Part shown: piece by piece, positions 18,001 through 24,677 of the stretch
How the letters are laid out: every line of letters starts with the position of its first letter
Numbering within the stretch: position 1 is the first letter of the stretch
NCBI GenBank assembly: GCA_017614715.1
Contig: JAGABI010000025.1
Span: 1-64,000, forward strand
Direction: 5' to 3'
Source: Bacteroidales bacterium
GTDB lineage: Bacteria; Bacteroidota; Bacteroidia; Bacteroidales; UBA932
Length of the DNA: 64,000 nucleotides
Translations under genes and position numbers: made by a program
The notes under the pieces: model-generated
The model's database searches: none
Told to the model about the DNA's origin: nothing
Seen by the model: the letters and a program-made list of their open reading frames with translations, nothing else

Positions 18001-18228
18001 CTTGTGGACGCATCCTTCCTCAAACTGAAGAATGTCGAGATTGCATACAACATCCCCGCAAAGCTCTGCAAGAAGATCTCTGCGCAGGATATCCGCATCG
18101 CCCTCCAGGGTCAGAACCTGTATACCTGGGACAAGTTGCCCAGCAAGTATATGGACCCCGAAACAATCTATCTGGGCATGTACCAGCCTATGAGGGTTTA
18201 CAACATTGCTCTTAATGTAACTTTCTAA
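15004..18228 (+). CDS. SusC-type TonB-dependent outer-membrane transporter (pair 2)
   Basis: Second transporter of the cluster, 1074 residues. Signal peptide (LILMLLAAGFANLSAQ), carboxypeptidase-regulatory-like domain (about 32-105: DEFGNPLYNALLV...NPDGSYDFQI), plug with TYMVDGIRFEG and SLALYGIIGGDGVISITT, and a barrel ending IALNVTF. The DLNGDGVLNYKDND loop matches the one in pair 1. The junction before the plug (QDEDELVDLVHHKLRKN) lacks the usual VVVGYG box seen in pair 1, so the protein has diverged there. It follows the first susD by 27 bases, so all four genes look like one operon. Confidence 0.93.
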   Translation: MRIRYRLTLILMLLAAGFANLSAQESMIISIKGFVTDEFGNPLYNALLVSANRANQYITNPDGSYDFQIRDASTYLTVSYPGFHNQDVTIAEILDGNNTIVMKASGQDEDELVDLVHHKLRKNLITGSVSTVSGSELQKTPTLRLQESYMGRILGLGSIELDANPSIFPETGGDYNPYYNFNIRGTHSYNSGRDITYMVDGIRFEGYDGHIFTYFNPREIASISVIRDAASLALYGIIGGDGVISITTKRGQQGEPRIMVAYDHSMRQMDTERYHMPDAYTFATLRNQACINDGLSPEYSDQALENYRTGIWPSHDYYNEFVKQFTTLDKLYLSIGGGSEYVQYMCNFQWLHTGALYNQPEYKDIRYSMNPGSANYFHVASNLDSKLNYFISATFTLRGDFKIENGLGSAPNDRMRVRYSDMLKHIMIAAPTITSLYAPEGAFAEGRDISYMPLFSDRSTMGGIWGTKYDTNPYGELTHSGRTMKYATFVHMDAKVNFDFGMVTPGLGGQVGFSFKGGGDKDIDYTISYTMYQANDPGLTSFRQYGGEYDTNGYSKYYTFCYSYEYFGKAFYNRQFGDHSINAVFMGNHRELVTRDVGGMNNIPYRSEIFGLNAVYSYKDKYIVSGNLGYSGSDVFPKKNRFHFTPGVGLAWIVSKENFLKDNGILSYLKLRGSYGRSARSTFTTYRFVYNSNTTTSTWDQSRLGNDSLQPEYIKGLDAGIDLTLFNCLTFTGSIFKERMDNGYMDSTKYVPVFQGVSLGNYPATNTGKFENKGYEVSLQFKKQLSKDFTLWAGASTWYNENQVIYVGEMERDKSYYWPKCPNHPDEDWPYFSEGYATGTWSGYRIDVPEGESLYMADGSLNPKTLFNSAEEIESCGIDYSQLGTVRPGDFKYKDLNGDGVLNYKDNDKYEYSSTPRQYYTANLGFRWKNFEVSTLFYGASKYMRALGDEFFTGYNYDGFFCDLHEHAWTAERYANGEFINAPALSMSSTVSHVTNEYNLVDASFLKLKNVEIAYNIPAKLCKKISAQDIRIALQGQNLYTWDKLPSKYMDPETIYLGMYQPMRVYNIALNVTF

Positions 18229-18238
18229 ATTGGATATC

Positions 18239-20005
18239 ATGAAAAAGTTATATACTCTGTTACTCCCGGTAATCGCAATCCTGACACTGCTGCCCTCCTG
18301 CAGCCAGTTATTGGAACCCGAACCCTACGGCCTCGTAGACCTGGATCTGGTGTGGACCAAATATAACTACACCTCGTCGCTGGTGGGCACTATCGGCCGG
18401 GCCACGGAATTCCGCGCTACCCTGGACTACGCACCTTTCTGTGACGAGAGCCAGCACGTTAACGACCGTATCGGCGGCACATATTACAACTGGTACAATA
18501 AGGACTTCCTTTCCGCCGACTACCCCATGGGATCCGGCTACGAGAACTACTACAACAATATCCGCACAATAAACTACTATCTTACCAACAATTATAAGAT
18601 TAGTTTTACCAACGTTGACCCTCTTGAGCTGGAGTACTGGGAGGTCAAAGCACACCTGTACCGTGCCTGGCACTATTTTATGCTGATGAAGCGTTTTGGC
18701 CAGGCTGTCATATTCACAGAATGTTATGACCTGAACGAGACCTTCACCGATGTCCACCTGAACAGCGTGGAGGAGATTGCGGACTTTATTATCAGTGAAC
18801 TGGATATCTGCCTGGCAGCCACTGAAGACGAGTTTTCTGGATATACTTTCCGCTGGAAGCCTGGATCATACGGTATGAACCGCGGATGGGCATGGGTACT
18901 CAAGGCCCGTACTGCCATGTATGCTGCCAGCCCGCTCTATTACAAAGAGGGGAGCAAATATACATGGGAGTATGCTTACCAGATTAACAAGCAAGCTGTG
19001 GAAGCGCTCCTGGCCCACGGATGGAAACTGTTTGATGTAGCACCAAAGGACAATTATGCATACTCTTGCTACGACTATTACCACATCTTTGAGTACGATG
19101 GTGCACGTAATATCGACAATGAGACTATTATGGGCAACAACACCAGACTCCCCATGTGGCAGGATTATGGTCTGCCCACCACCAGGGGCGTTCTCTCTTG
19201 CGGCATCTGCCCCACTCAGGAGCTCGTGGACTGCTATGAGACCATCGACGGCGAACCTATCCTCGATCTGGAGAAGCCCTACCTGGACGAAGCGCACCTG
19301 CAGCCCAACTACAACAAGAACAACAAACTCTACGACCCCGAGAATCCTTACGAGAACCGCGACCCCCGCTTCTACGGCTCCATTTACTACAACAATGCTC
19401 CTCGCTGGTGGGTCAATCCCGACTCTCTCCGCGTAGAGACTTTCGTGGGTGGCAACTGCGGTATTTCAGAAGAGGCTAATTCCAAGTACTATACCCGCAC
19501 CGGTTATTACATCCGCAAATTCTGCTGCGACAAATCCAGCGACAGAGTCGGAACACTCGACGGTCGCATACATAGCGCCCGCCTTGCGGAGATGTTCCTG
19601 AACCTGGCCGAGTGCGCTTGTGAATCAGGCCACTTTGATGATGCATACTACTACACCGATCTCGTGCGCGAACGCGTGAACATGCCCACCCTGCCTGAAA
19701 ATCTCACCAAGGACCAGCTGCGCCTCCGCATCCGTAACGAGCGCCGCGTGGAACTTGCATTCGAGAATATCCGCTGGGATGATGTCCGCCGCTGGAAGAT
19801 TATCGACCAGACAGAGGAGCATGTGACCGGTATGCGCATCACCAAGGACGAGAAGACCGGCAAGCTCACATACACCCGCTTCGCCTTCCCTACCCGTACC
19901 AACAAGGGACACTACAAGTACCTTCTCTTCCCGATGAGCGAAACAGAGGTCAACAAGATGAAGTACCTCACCGGCGAAGACTGGCAAACCCCCGGTTGGG
20001 AATAA
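18239..20005 (+). CDS. SusD-like surface substrate-binding lipoprotein (pair 2)
   Basis: 588 residues from ATG 18239, chosen over an in-frame TTG nine bases earlier because it gives MKKLYTLLLPVIAILTLLPS then lipobox Cys21. Family motifs: CPTQELVDCYETIDGEPILD, LNLAECACESGHFDDAYYY, and RNERRVELAFENIRWDDVRR. The first and second SusD proteins share the PTQE..DCYETIDG block and end in the same way (TGxDxxxxGWE), so the pairs probably arose by duplication with strong divergence elsewhere. Starts 10 bases after the second susC. Confidence 0.93.
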   Translation: MKKLYTLLLPVIAILTLLPSCSQLLEPEPYGLVDLDLVWTKYNYTSSLVGTIGRATEFRATLDYAPFCDESQHVNDRIGGTYYNWYNKDFLSADYPMGSGYENYYNNIRTINYYLTNNYKISFTNVDPLELEYWEVKAHLYRAWHYFMLMKRFGQAVIFTECYDLNETFTDVHLNSVEEIADFIISELDICLAATEDEFSGYTFRWKPGSYGMNRGWAWVLKARTAMYAASPLYYKEGSKYTWEYAYQINKQAVEALLAHGWKLFDVAPKDNYAYSCYDYYHIFEYDGARNIDNETIMGNNTRLPMWQDYGLPTTRGVLSCGICPTQELVDCYETIDGEPILDLEKPYLDEAHLQPNYNKNNKLYDPENPYENRDPRFYGSIYYNNAPRWWVNPDSLRVETFVGGNCGISEEANSKYYTRTGYYIRKFCCDKSSDRVGTLDGRIHSARLAEMFLNLAECACESGHFDDAYYYTDLVRERVNMPTLPENLTKDQLRLRIRNERRVELAFENIRWDDVRRWKIIDQTEEHVTGMRITKDEKTGKLTYTRFAFPTRTNKGHYKYLLFPMSETEVNKMKYLTGEDWQTPGWE

Positions 20006-20019
20006 GATTCGGCTGCGCT

Positions 20020-20055
20020 ATCGCCTGATGGCGATTACTACTGGGGCGAGGCCCC
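20020..20055 (+). repeat. Two small hairpins after susD pair 2
   Basis: ATCGCC-TGAT-GGCGAT (20020-20035) and GGGGC-GAG-GCCCC (20043-20055) are consecutive perfect hairpins between the last susD stop and the operon terminator. They may protect the 3' end of the susCD mRNA. Confidence 0.5.
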
Positions 20056-20075
20056 AAGATAACACTAACTGACAC

Positions 20076-20107
20076 AAAGCGTTCCGACACAGTTTCGGGA
20101 CGCTTTT
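20076..20107 (+). terminator. Terminator of the susCD operon
   Basis: An 11-bp stem, AAAGCGTTCCG (20076-20086) with CGGGACGCTTT (20096-20106), followed by T's. It is the first strong terminator after the four-gene susCD run, supporting a single transcript. Confidence 0.8.
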
Positions 20108-20150
20108 GTTATATGTGCACAAAAATATTTTAAAAATTTTGGTACTATGT

Positions 20151-20183
20151 ATTGCAAGGTATTAAAAAAGTTTTATATCTTTG
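20151..20183 (+). promoter_or_regulatory. Promoter of the PspC/PadR operon
   Basis: ATTG (20151-20154) is followed after 21 bases by TATCTTTG (20176-20183), matching TTTG-N19-21-TAnnTTTG with one mismatch in the -33 box. The first ATG of the operon is 27 bases downstream. Confidence 0.6.
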
Positions 20184-20210
20184 CATCAACAAATACTAAA
20201 CACACCTGAA

Positions 20211-20780
20211 ATGAAAAAGACTGTATCGGCTGCAATCGGCAGCACCAACTTCATTATCGACGAAGACGCCTATGCACGTCTTGATTCTTACCTGGCTGCT
20301 TTCCGTGCAAAACTGCACGAAGGGGCAGACACCCAGGAGGTGATGACCGACCTTGAGAACCGCATCGCTGAGCTGGCTGGGGCCAAACTCGGCGGCGAGA
20401 ACCGGGTTATTACCCTCTCCCTCATAGACGAAATCATCAGCAGCATCGGTATGCCAGACGGCACCTCATACCGCCGCGAGAGCCAGGAGGCAACTTCTGA
20501 GGCAACTAAGAGCGAACCCGTCGTCCACAAGTTTTTCCGCGACAGGGACCACCGCTCCATCGGCGGCGTATGCAGCGGCCTGGCTGCTTACTTCAATCTC
20601 GACGTTACCCTCGTACGCGTAGCGTTTATCCTGCTGTTCCTCTTTGGCAGCACCGGCTTCTGGCTCTACATCGTGCTCTGGATAATTGCGCCCACCGCAA
20701 ATACCCCCACAGAGAAGTGCCAGCTGCGCGGTATCGAGCCCTCCTTTGAGAATCTCTCCAAATTCACCACAAGCAAATAA
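20211..20780 (+). CDS. PspC-domain membrane protein, short form
   Basis: 189 residues from ATG 20211. The first 85 residues form a soluble helical domain (KKTVSAAIGSTNFIIDEDAY...DLENRIAEL) that is clearly related to the N-terminus of the 329-residue protein two genes downstream. A PspC domain follows at about 110-170: KFFRDRDHRSIGGVCSGLAAYFNLDVTLVRVAF and a membrane segment (FILLFLFGSTGFWLYIVLWII). PspC proteins are inner-membrane envelope-stress components in other bacteria. It is first in an operon with a PadR regulator that probably controls it. Confidence 0.85.
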   Translation: MKKTVSAAIGSTNFIIDEDAYARLDSYLAAFRAKLHEGADTQEVMTDLENRIAELAGAKLGGENRVITLSLIDEIISSIGMPDGTSYRRESQEATSEATKSEPVVHKFFRDRDHRSIGGVCSGLAAYFNLDVTLVRVAFILLFLFGSTGFWLYIVLWIIAPTANTPTEKCQLRGIEPSFENLSKFTTSK

Positions 20781-20785
20781 TCACC

Positions 20786-21115
20786 ATGGACAACATTACA
20801 GAAAACGTGCGCTCACAGATGCGCAAAGGGGTGCTAGAATATTGCATCCTATGCCTTCTCTCCAAAGAAGACGCCTACGCCTCCAGCCTGCTCACACAGC
20901 TCAAAGAGGCAAATATGATTGTCGTGGAGGGAACCCTTTACCCTATGCTGATACGGCAGAAGAATCAGGGGCTGCTCACATACCGATGGGAAGAGTCACC
21001 CCAGGGTCCGCCCCGCAAATATTATTCGCTCACAGACAAAGGTCGCGAACAGCTCGCACAGATGGATGACGCGTGGCGTGAGATTATCGCAACCATAGAG
21101 GAAATCAGAAAATAA
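20786..21115 (+). CDS. PadR-family transcriptional regulator
   Basis: 109-residue winged-helix protein of the PadR family: VRSQMRKGVLEYCILCLLSKEDAYASSLLTQL, then the wing region VVEGTLYPMLIRQKNQGLL and GPPRKYYSLTDKG. These proteins usually repress their own operon or a neighbouring membrane or transport gene and respond to a small ligand. It lies 5 bases after one PspC gene and 5 bases before another, so it is likely the dedicated regulator of this membrane module. Confidence 0.92.
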   Translation: MDNITENVRSQMRKGVLEYCILCLLSKEDAYASSLLTQLKEANMIVVEGTLYPMLIRQKNQGLLTYRWEESPQGPPRKYYSLTDKGREQLAQMDDAWREIIATIEEIRK

Positions 21116-21120
21116 CAACC

Positions 21121-22110
21121 ATGAAAAAGACAGTTCAAGTAAATATCGGAGGCTGCGCCTTCAACATCGACGAAGAGTCATATTCTCTCATAGAAGAGTA
21201 TATGGGCGGCCTCAAACGTTTCTACAACAACACCCTCGATGGCAAGGAGATAGTAGAAGACATAGAAGAGCGTATGGCAGAACTGCTGCTGGAACGCTGT
21301 GGCACTGGCAACGTGGTGTCTGTGGCCGATGCGCGCTATGTAATAGGCATTCTGGGGACTCCGGCCGCCTTTGCAGAGGAATCGGGCGCCGACAATGCAA
21401 AACCGCAGGAAAGGCCAAAAAAGCGGCTCTATCGCAACCCGGAGGGACGCATCATCGGTGGCGTATGCAACGGTTTGGCTGCTTATTGGAATTGGGACGT
21501 GACCCTCATCCGGCTCATTGCAGCCATCCTGTTCCTGGCCTCTTTTGCTTCTGAGCACTTTGTCCTGGTTCTCCCGGTATTATATATCCTCTGCTGGATT
21601 GCCATGCCAAATGCAGACACCGTACAGAAGCAGTGCGAAATGCGTGGAGAACAGCTTTCGGCTGCGGGTATCGGACAGCAGTATGCCGCATTCGGACCCT
21701 CCAACACACAACCCGCCGGCAGAACCGCAGGCCGCGTTCTGGGTGTCATCCTCGGCATATTCCTTTTCATGACCGGCCTCAGTTCATTATGCGGCGGCGT
21801 ATTCGCCTTCTGCCTGCCTTCCCTGGCCGGCCTCAACCCGGAAATCGCCTCCTGGTGGGCAGAGATAGTGAACGAATTCGGCCTGGAGAGCATCATGCCG
21901 CTGGGTATTTCCACCTTAATTGTAGCCGCCGTGGCCTACGCCATCCCCTGCATCCTGGCCATCTACTACGGCATCCTGCTCACCTTCAACCTCAAGTCGC
22001 CCAAGTGGCGCCCCGGCCTGATTCTGGTACTCATCTGGGTCATCTCGCTGATAGCCCTGGCCGTACTGGTAGGCATGAATATCATCAAAATAATACCGCT
22101 GATTAATTAG
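21121..22110 (+). CDS. PspC-domain membrane protein, long form
   Basis: 329 residues. The N-terminal 85 residues repeat the domain of the short PspC protein (KKTVQVNIGGCAFNIDEESY...DIEERMAEL). A PspC domain follows (LYRNPEGRIIGGVCNGLAAYWNWDVTLIRL, about 99-160 with a membrane segment), and then a C-terminal part with three further membrane segments (about 200-225, 257-285, 298-322). It resembles the long PspC proteins that accompany PadR regulators in Bacteroidetes. The duplication of the soluble domain in one operon suggests that the two proteins form hetero-oligomers. Confidence 0.85.
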   Translation: MKKTVQVNIGGCAFNIDEESYSLIEEYMGGLKRFYNNTLDGKEIVEDIEERMAELLLERCGTGNVVSVADARYVIGILGTPAAFAEESGADNAKPQERPKKRLYRNPEGRIIGGVCNGLAAYWNWDVTLIRLIAAILFLASFASEHFVLVLPVLYILCWIAMPNADTVQKQCEMRGEQLSAAGIGQQYAAFGPSNTQPAGRTAGRVLGVILGIFLFMTGLSSLCGGVFAFCLPSLAGLNPEIASWWAEIVNEFGLESIMPLGISTLIVAAVAYAIPCILAIYYGILLTFNLKSPKWRPGLILVLIWVISLIALAVLVGMNIIKIIPLIN

Positions 22111-22112
22111 CC

Positions 22113-22547
22113 ATGAAACCCATTATAACAACCTTGAAAAAATATGCATCGTTCAGGGGCGTTGCATCCCATAAAGAGTTTTGGTGCTGGGCTTTGTTTG
22201 CCGGATTAGTAGCCGGAGGTTTGTTTACGCTGGCCTGGTTTACCGGAAAAATAGGCGCATACATACTCTGGGCAGCCTGCGCCCTGCTGATAATACCGAC
22301 CTTTGCGGTAACGGTCCGGAGACTACACGACGTGGGACGTTCTGGATGGTGGGTGTTGCTCTGGTCGATTCTCCTTGTGGGGACTGTGCTATATGGATTC
22401 CTTTCCGGGTATCTGCTTCAGAATATGAACCCTGGCGACACAGTGTCTCCCTTTGTTAACATATCCGTCCCTATTGTGGCGCTGCTCGCGTTTGGGTATA
22501 GCCTGCTGATGCTATATTGGCTCGCCTCCCCGGGCAAGACTCATTAG
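22113..22547 (+). CDS. DUF805 small membrane protein
   Basis: 144 residues with four predicted membrane helices (about 28-43, 51-68, 79-98, 115-137). The signature VRRLHDVGRSGWWVLL is that of DUF805 (YhaH-type) proteins, whose function is unknown. The N-terminus (TTLKKYASFRGVASHKEFW) also matches the family start. It follows the long PspC gene by two bases and closes the operon. Confidence 0.88.
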   Translation: MKPIITTLKKYASFRGVASHKEFWCWALFAGLVAGGLFTLAWFTGKIGAYILWAACALLIIPTFAVTVRRLHDVGRSGWWVLLWSILLVGTVLYGFLSGYLLQNMNPGDTVSPFVNISVPIVALLAFGYSLLMLYWLASPGKTH

Positions 22548-22592
22548 AAACTGCTGGCAGCATTCTGCCTGACGATCAATGCATTATAACAA

Positions 22593-22621
22593 GCAACGGT
22601 ACCCCAAAAGGGGGCCGTTGC
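22593..22621 (+). terminator. Hairpin after the PspC operon
   Basis: GCAACGG (22593-22599) pairs with CCGTTGC (22615-22621); an inner CCCC / GGGG pair closes an AAAA loop, with a small bulge between. There is no T-run after it, so it may stabilise the mRNA rather than terminate strictly. It lies 45 bases past the DUF805 stop. Confidence 0.5.
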
Positions 22622-22639
22622 CATGTGTTGTCTCTACCC

Positions 22640-22770
22640 AACTTTCGCAGGTAACTATTATGCGCCATTATCACCTCTCTGCAGCAGACACGCGTGACTT
22701 CTGCGGACTTTTTGCCTCAGAAGTCACAGCCGCCCTTGCTAGCATCTCCTATAGAGCTACTGTGTGCAAC
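22640..22770 (+). repeat. RAYT-flanking structured repeat, left copy
   Basis: A 131-base unit ending 105 bases upstream of the transposase gene. It opens with AACTTTCGCAGGTAACTATT, has a perfect 10-bp hairpin 54 bases later (GTGACTTCTG at 22694-22703 with CAGAAGTCAC at 22718-22727), and ends with TGTGTGCAAC at 22761-22770. The copy after the gene (23861-23991) aligns without gaps: the same distances of 54 and 67 bases, the same loop end TTTGCCT and the same TGTGTGCAAC. Stem bases differ but remain paired. See the finding on covariation. Confidence 0.8.
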
Positions 22771-22875
22771 TTGCGATATTCGGGTAACAGAAAACAAGGA
22801 TTATTTCTTGCAGATTACACTCAGTTTGTTGTATCTTAGCCTCAGAGCAGCCACTAATGGCGGCGAGAGATTAAG

Positions 22876-23844
22876 ATGGTGTTAGACAAAGAACTGCTCG
22901 ATGAGCTCATTTCTGATCTGGGGCTCAATCACCCCTTCGTCAAAGGCGCAACGATTCCTGTTAAACGTTGCTGGCATTTCTGCACCGACGGAAATGCCGT
23001 TGATATCATCTTCTACGATGAAGAGGATTTCATAAACGGAATGAACCGCATTTATGTCACCCTACAGAACTACCACGTTGTCATTCTTGCATTCTGCCTG
23101 ATGGATAACCACCTGCACTTTGTCCTCCATGGAGACTTTGACCAGTGCAACCGTTTTATGCACGACTACGTTCGCAGAACATCTCACGACATTTCTGTCA
23201 GGCATAATGAACAACATAAATTAGAAAATGTTCCAATACATCATCAGGTGGTAGATACTGACTTCTATCTCAAGGTTGTCATATGCTACACCATAAAAAA
23301 CGCCCCTGTGGCTGGGATCAGGCATAATGCCTGGAGCTATCCCTGGTCCAGCGGCCCTTTATACTTCAATTCTCCCGGCTACTGGTGCTCACCCGGATGG
23401 ATGATGGAATCCTGCAAAACTGTCCGGACAGAAGAACTGGGATTCCGCTCCAGGTTGTCGTCTTTAAAAACAAAGCAGGTCCCAAAGATACCAGCACATA
23501 TGGTTGGTCCTGTCGTCCTTCCCGGGGACTATGTTGCCTACGAGATAGTAGAGCAACTGTTCAAGACCAACAAAAGCTTCAACTTCTTCTTGTGTATAAC
23601 CAAAGAAGACGATGTCGAAGCCCGGGGCGGTAGCATTTCTCACCTGTCTATCCCCATTCAAGAGATGCGGCAACATAAAAACGACATTTGTCTGGAACTG
23701 TTTGGCGTAGAAAGTACCAAGACTTTATCCACCAGCCAGCGCCTTAAACTTGCCCGCACAATGAGGGCCCGTTATAACAGTTCTCTCAAGCAAATTATCC
23801 GGCTATCCGGGCTTGTTTATGACGAGGTCAAAGATCTGCTTTAG
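22876..23844 (+). CDS. REP-associated tyrosine transposase (RAYT, Y1/HUH family)
   Basis: 322-residue protein with a Y1 transposase domain: the HUH metal site NHLHFVL at about 77-83 (preceded by VILAFCLMD), then the RAYT signature DFYLKVVICYTIKNAPVAGI with the likely catalytic Tyr near residue 135, and SYPWSSGP. The C-terminal part ends in a helix-turn-helix-like segment RLKLARTMRARYNSSLKQII. RAYTs are single-copy relatives of IS200/IS605 transposases that act on REP hairpins as single-stranded DNA. This copy sits between two collinear hairpin repeats, its likely substrate. The reading frame looks intact. Confidence 0.88.
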   Translation: MVLDKELLDELISDLGLNHPFVKGATIPVKRCWHFCTDGNAVDIIFYDEEDFINGMNRIYVTLQNYHVVILAFCLMDNHLHFVLHGDFDQCNRFMHDYVRRTSHDISVRHNEQHKLENVPIHHQVVDTDFYLKVVICYTIKNAPVAGIRHNAWSYPWSSGPLYFNSPGYWCSPGWMMESCKTVRTEELGFRSRLSSLKTKQVPKIPAHMVGPVVLPGDYVAYEIVEQLFKTNKSFNFFLCITKEDDVEARGGSISHLSIPIQEMRQHKNDICLELFGVESTKTLSTSQRLKLARTMRARYNSSLKQIIRLSGLVYDEVKDLL

Positions 23845-23860
23845 TTATTGTTGTGGTCAT

Positions 23861-23991
23861 AACTCTCACAGGTAGCAATAATGTAGTGCTGGATTTCTTT
23901 ATGAGCATTCCTTTGCAACCTGTGGGGCCAATTTGCCTCGGAGGTTGCGTGGGTATGGCTCTCCTGTCTCTGGGTGATGCTTGTGTGCAAC
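23861..23991 (+). repeat. RAYT-flanking structured repeat, right copy
   Basis: Starts 17 bases after the transposase stop with AACTCTCACAGGTAGCAATA (16 of 20 bases as in the left copy). The hairpin at 23915-23948 pairs GCAACCT with AGGTTGC around a 20-base loop that ends in the shared TTTGCCT; TGTGTGCAAC is at 23982-23991. Length and internal spacing equal those of the left copy exactly. Direct orientation. Confidence 0.8.
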
Positions 23992-24044
23992 CTCTGCTTT
24001 TGCCCCGAACAATGGGCGGATGTCCTTGTCGCTCTGTCTGACTA

Positions 24045-24131
24045 GCCTCGCCGCGGCCCGGCATGGAAACAGAAACGCTCGTCATCGGGGACGAGCGCTA
24101 CTTAAGTCTTACTTCTGGGTTTTATCTTTAG
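24045..24131 (+). pseudogene. 3'-end fragment of a trmN6-like gene
   Basis: From ATG 24063 the plus strand reads METETLVIGDERYLSLTSGFYL then stop (24129-24131), 19 of 22 residues as in the end of the intact trmN6 gene (29778-30491). At DNA level 37 of 39 bases match over 24063-24101. Upstream the match fades after SPRPG (compare SPSPGTR), and a stop at 24039-24041 shows no longer frame. It is in opposite orientation to the intact gene and overlaps the 3' end of the convergent Spy-like gene. Confidence 0.75.
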
Positions 24132-24675
24132 GTTCTTTTGGATCCTTTGGCCCTTTAGGCCCTTTATGTCCCTTGGGGCCTTTCTGGTCACCAGGAACGC
24201 GCGGCCCCTTGGGTCCGTCGCCCGCTTTGAATCTGCTGAAGAGATGCTGGCGGAAACCCTCTTCTGCAGCGAACAGGGCAGCTACCTTCTTCATTGGCAG
24301 AACTTTTTTGAATTTTTCTGTGTACTCTGCCATCAACGCTGTCTCCTGCTGGCGGGCAGCTACCAGGCTGGCGATTGCCGCGGAGGCCTCGTCGTCGCTC
24401 AAATCTTTGTTCTTACGAATCTTGTCAAGGGCTGTCATCACTGTACGGTGAGCCTCGTCGGCAGCTTTACTGTATTCGTTGTACACGGGCCAGAAAACCT
24501 GCGCCTCTTCTACTGTGAGGTCCATCTCGTTAGTAAGGAATGCAACCTTTTCTGCCTGGAAGCGTTCGTGGTGCATTTTGTGGTCGGGTGCAGGGCATTC
24601 CTGCTGCTGTGCAAATGCGCATACACTTATGGCGGCAATTGCTAAAAGGGTAATAATACGTTTCATTTTGATCAT
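24109..24675 (-). CDS. Spy/CpxP-like periplasmic protein with Gly-Pro-Lys tail
   Basis: 188 residues, exported (RIITLLAIAAISVCAFAQQ). The body is helical and resembles the Bacteroidetes Spy/CpxP/metal-sensor-like family: FLTNEMDLTVEEAQVFWPVYNEY, then LPMKKVAALFAAEEGFRQHLF. Such proteins are periplasmic chaperones or stress sensors. The last 38 residues are a collagen-like tail of GPK and KDP units (GPKGHKGPKGPKDPKEPKD), strongly basic. It is last in a sigma factor - anti-sigma - effector run, starting two bases after the previous stop; either of two ATGs (24675 or 24666) could be used. Confidence 0.8.
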   Translation of the reverse strand: MIKMKRIITLLAIAAISVCAFAQQQECPAPDHKMHHERFQAEKVAFLTNEMDLTVEEAQVFWPVYNEYSKAADEAHRTVMTALDKIRKNKDLSDDEASAAIASLVAARQQETALMAEYTEKFKKVLPMKKVAALFAAEEGFRQHLFSRFKAGDGPKGPRVPGDQKGPKGHKGPKGPKDPKEPKDKTQK

Positions 24676-24677
24676 TT

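Noticed and set aside
20786-21115. PadR frame as a shifted duplicate of the neighbouring 127-codon frame
   Set aside because: The other frame (20686-21069) is arginine/histidine-rich and lacks the winged-helix motif; the 109-residue frame is the gene.
22577-22839. Small plus-strand open frame between DUF805 and the RAYT gene
   Set aside because: It runs through the left structured repeat and a hairpin and has no family similarity.
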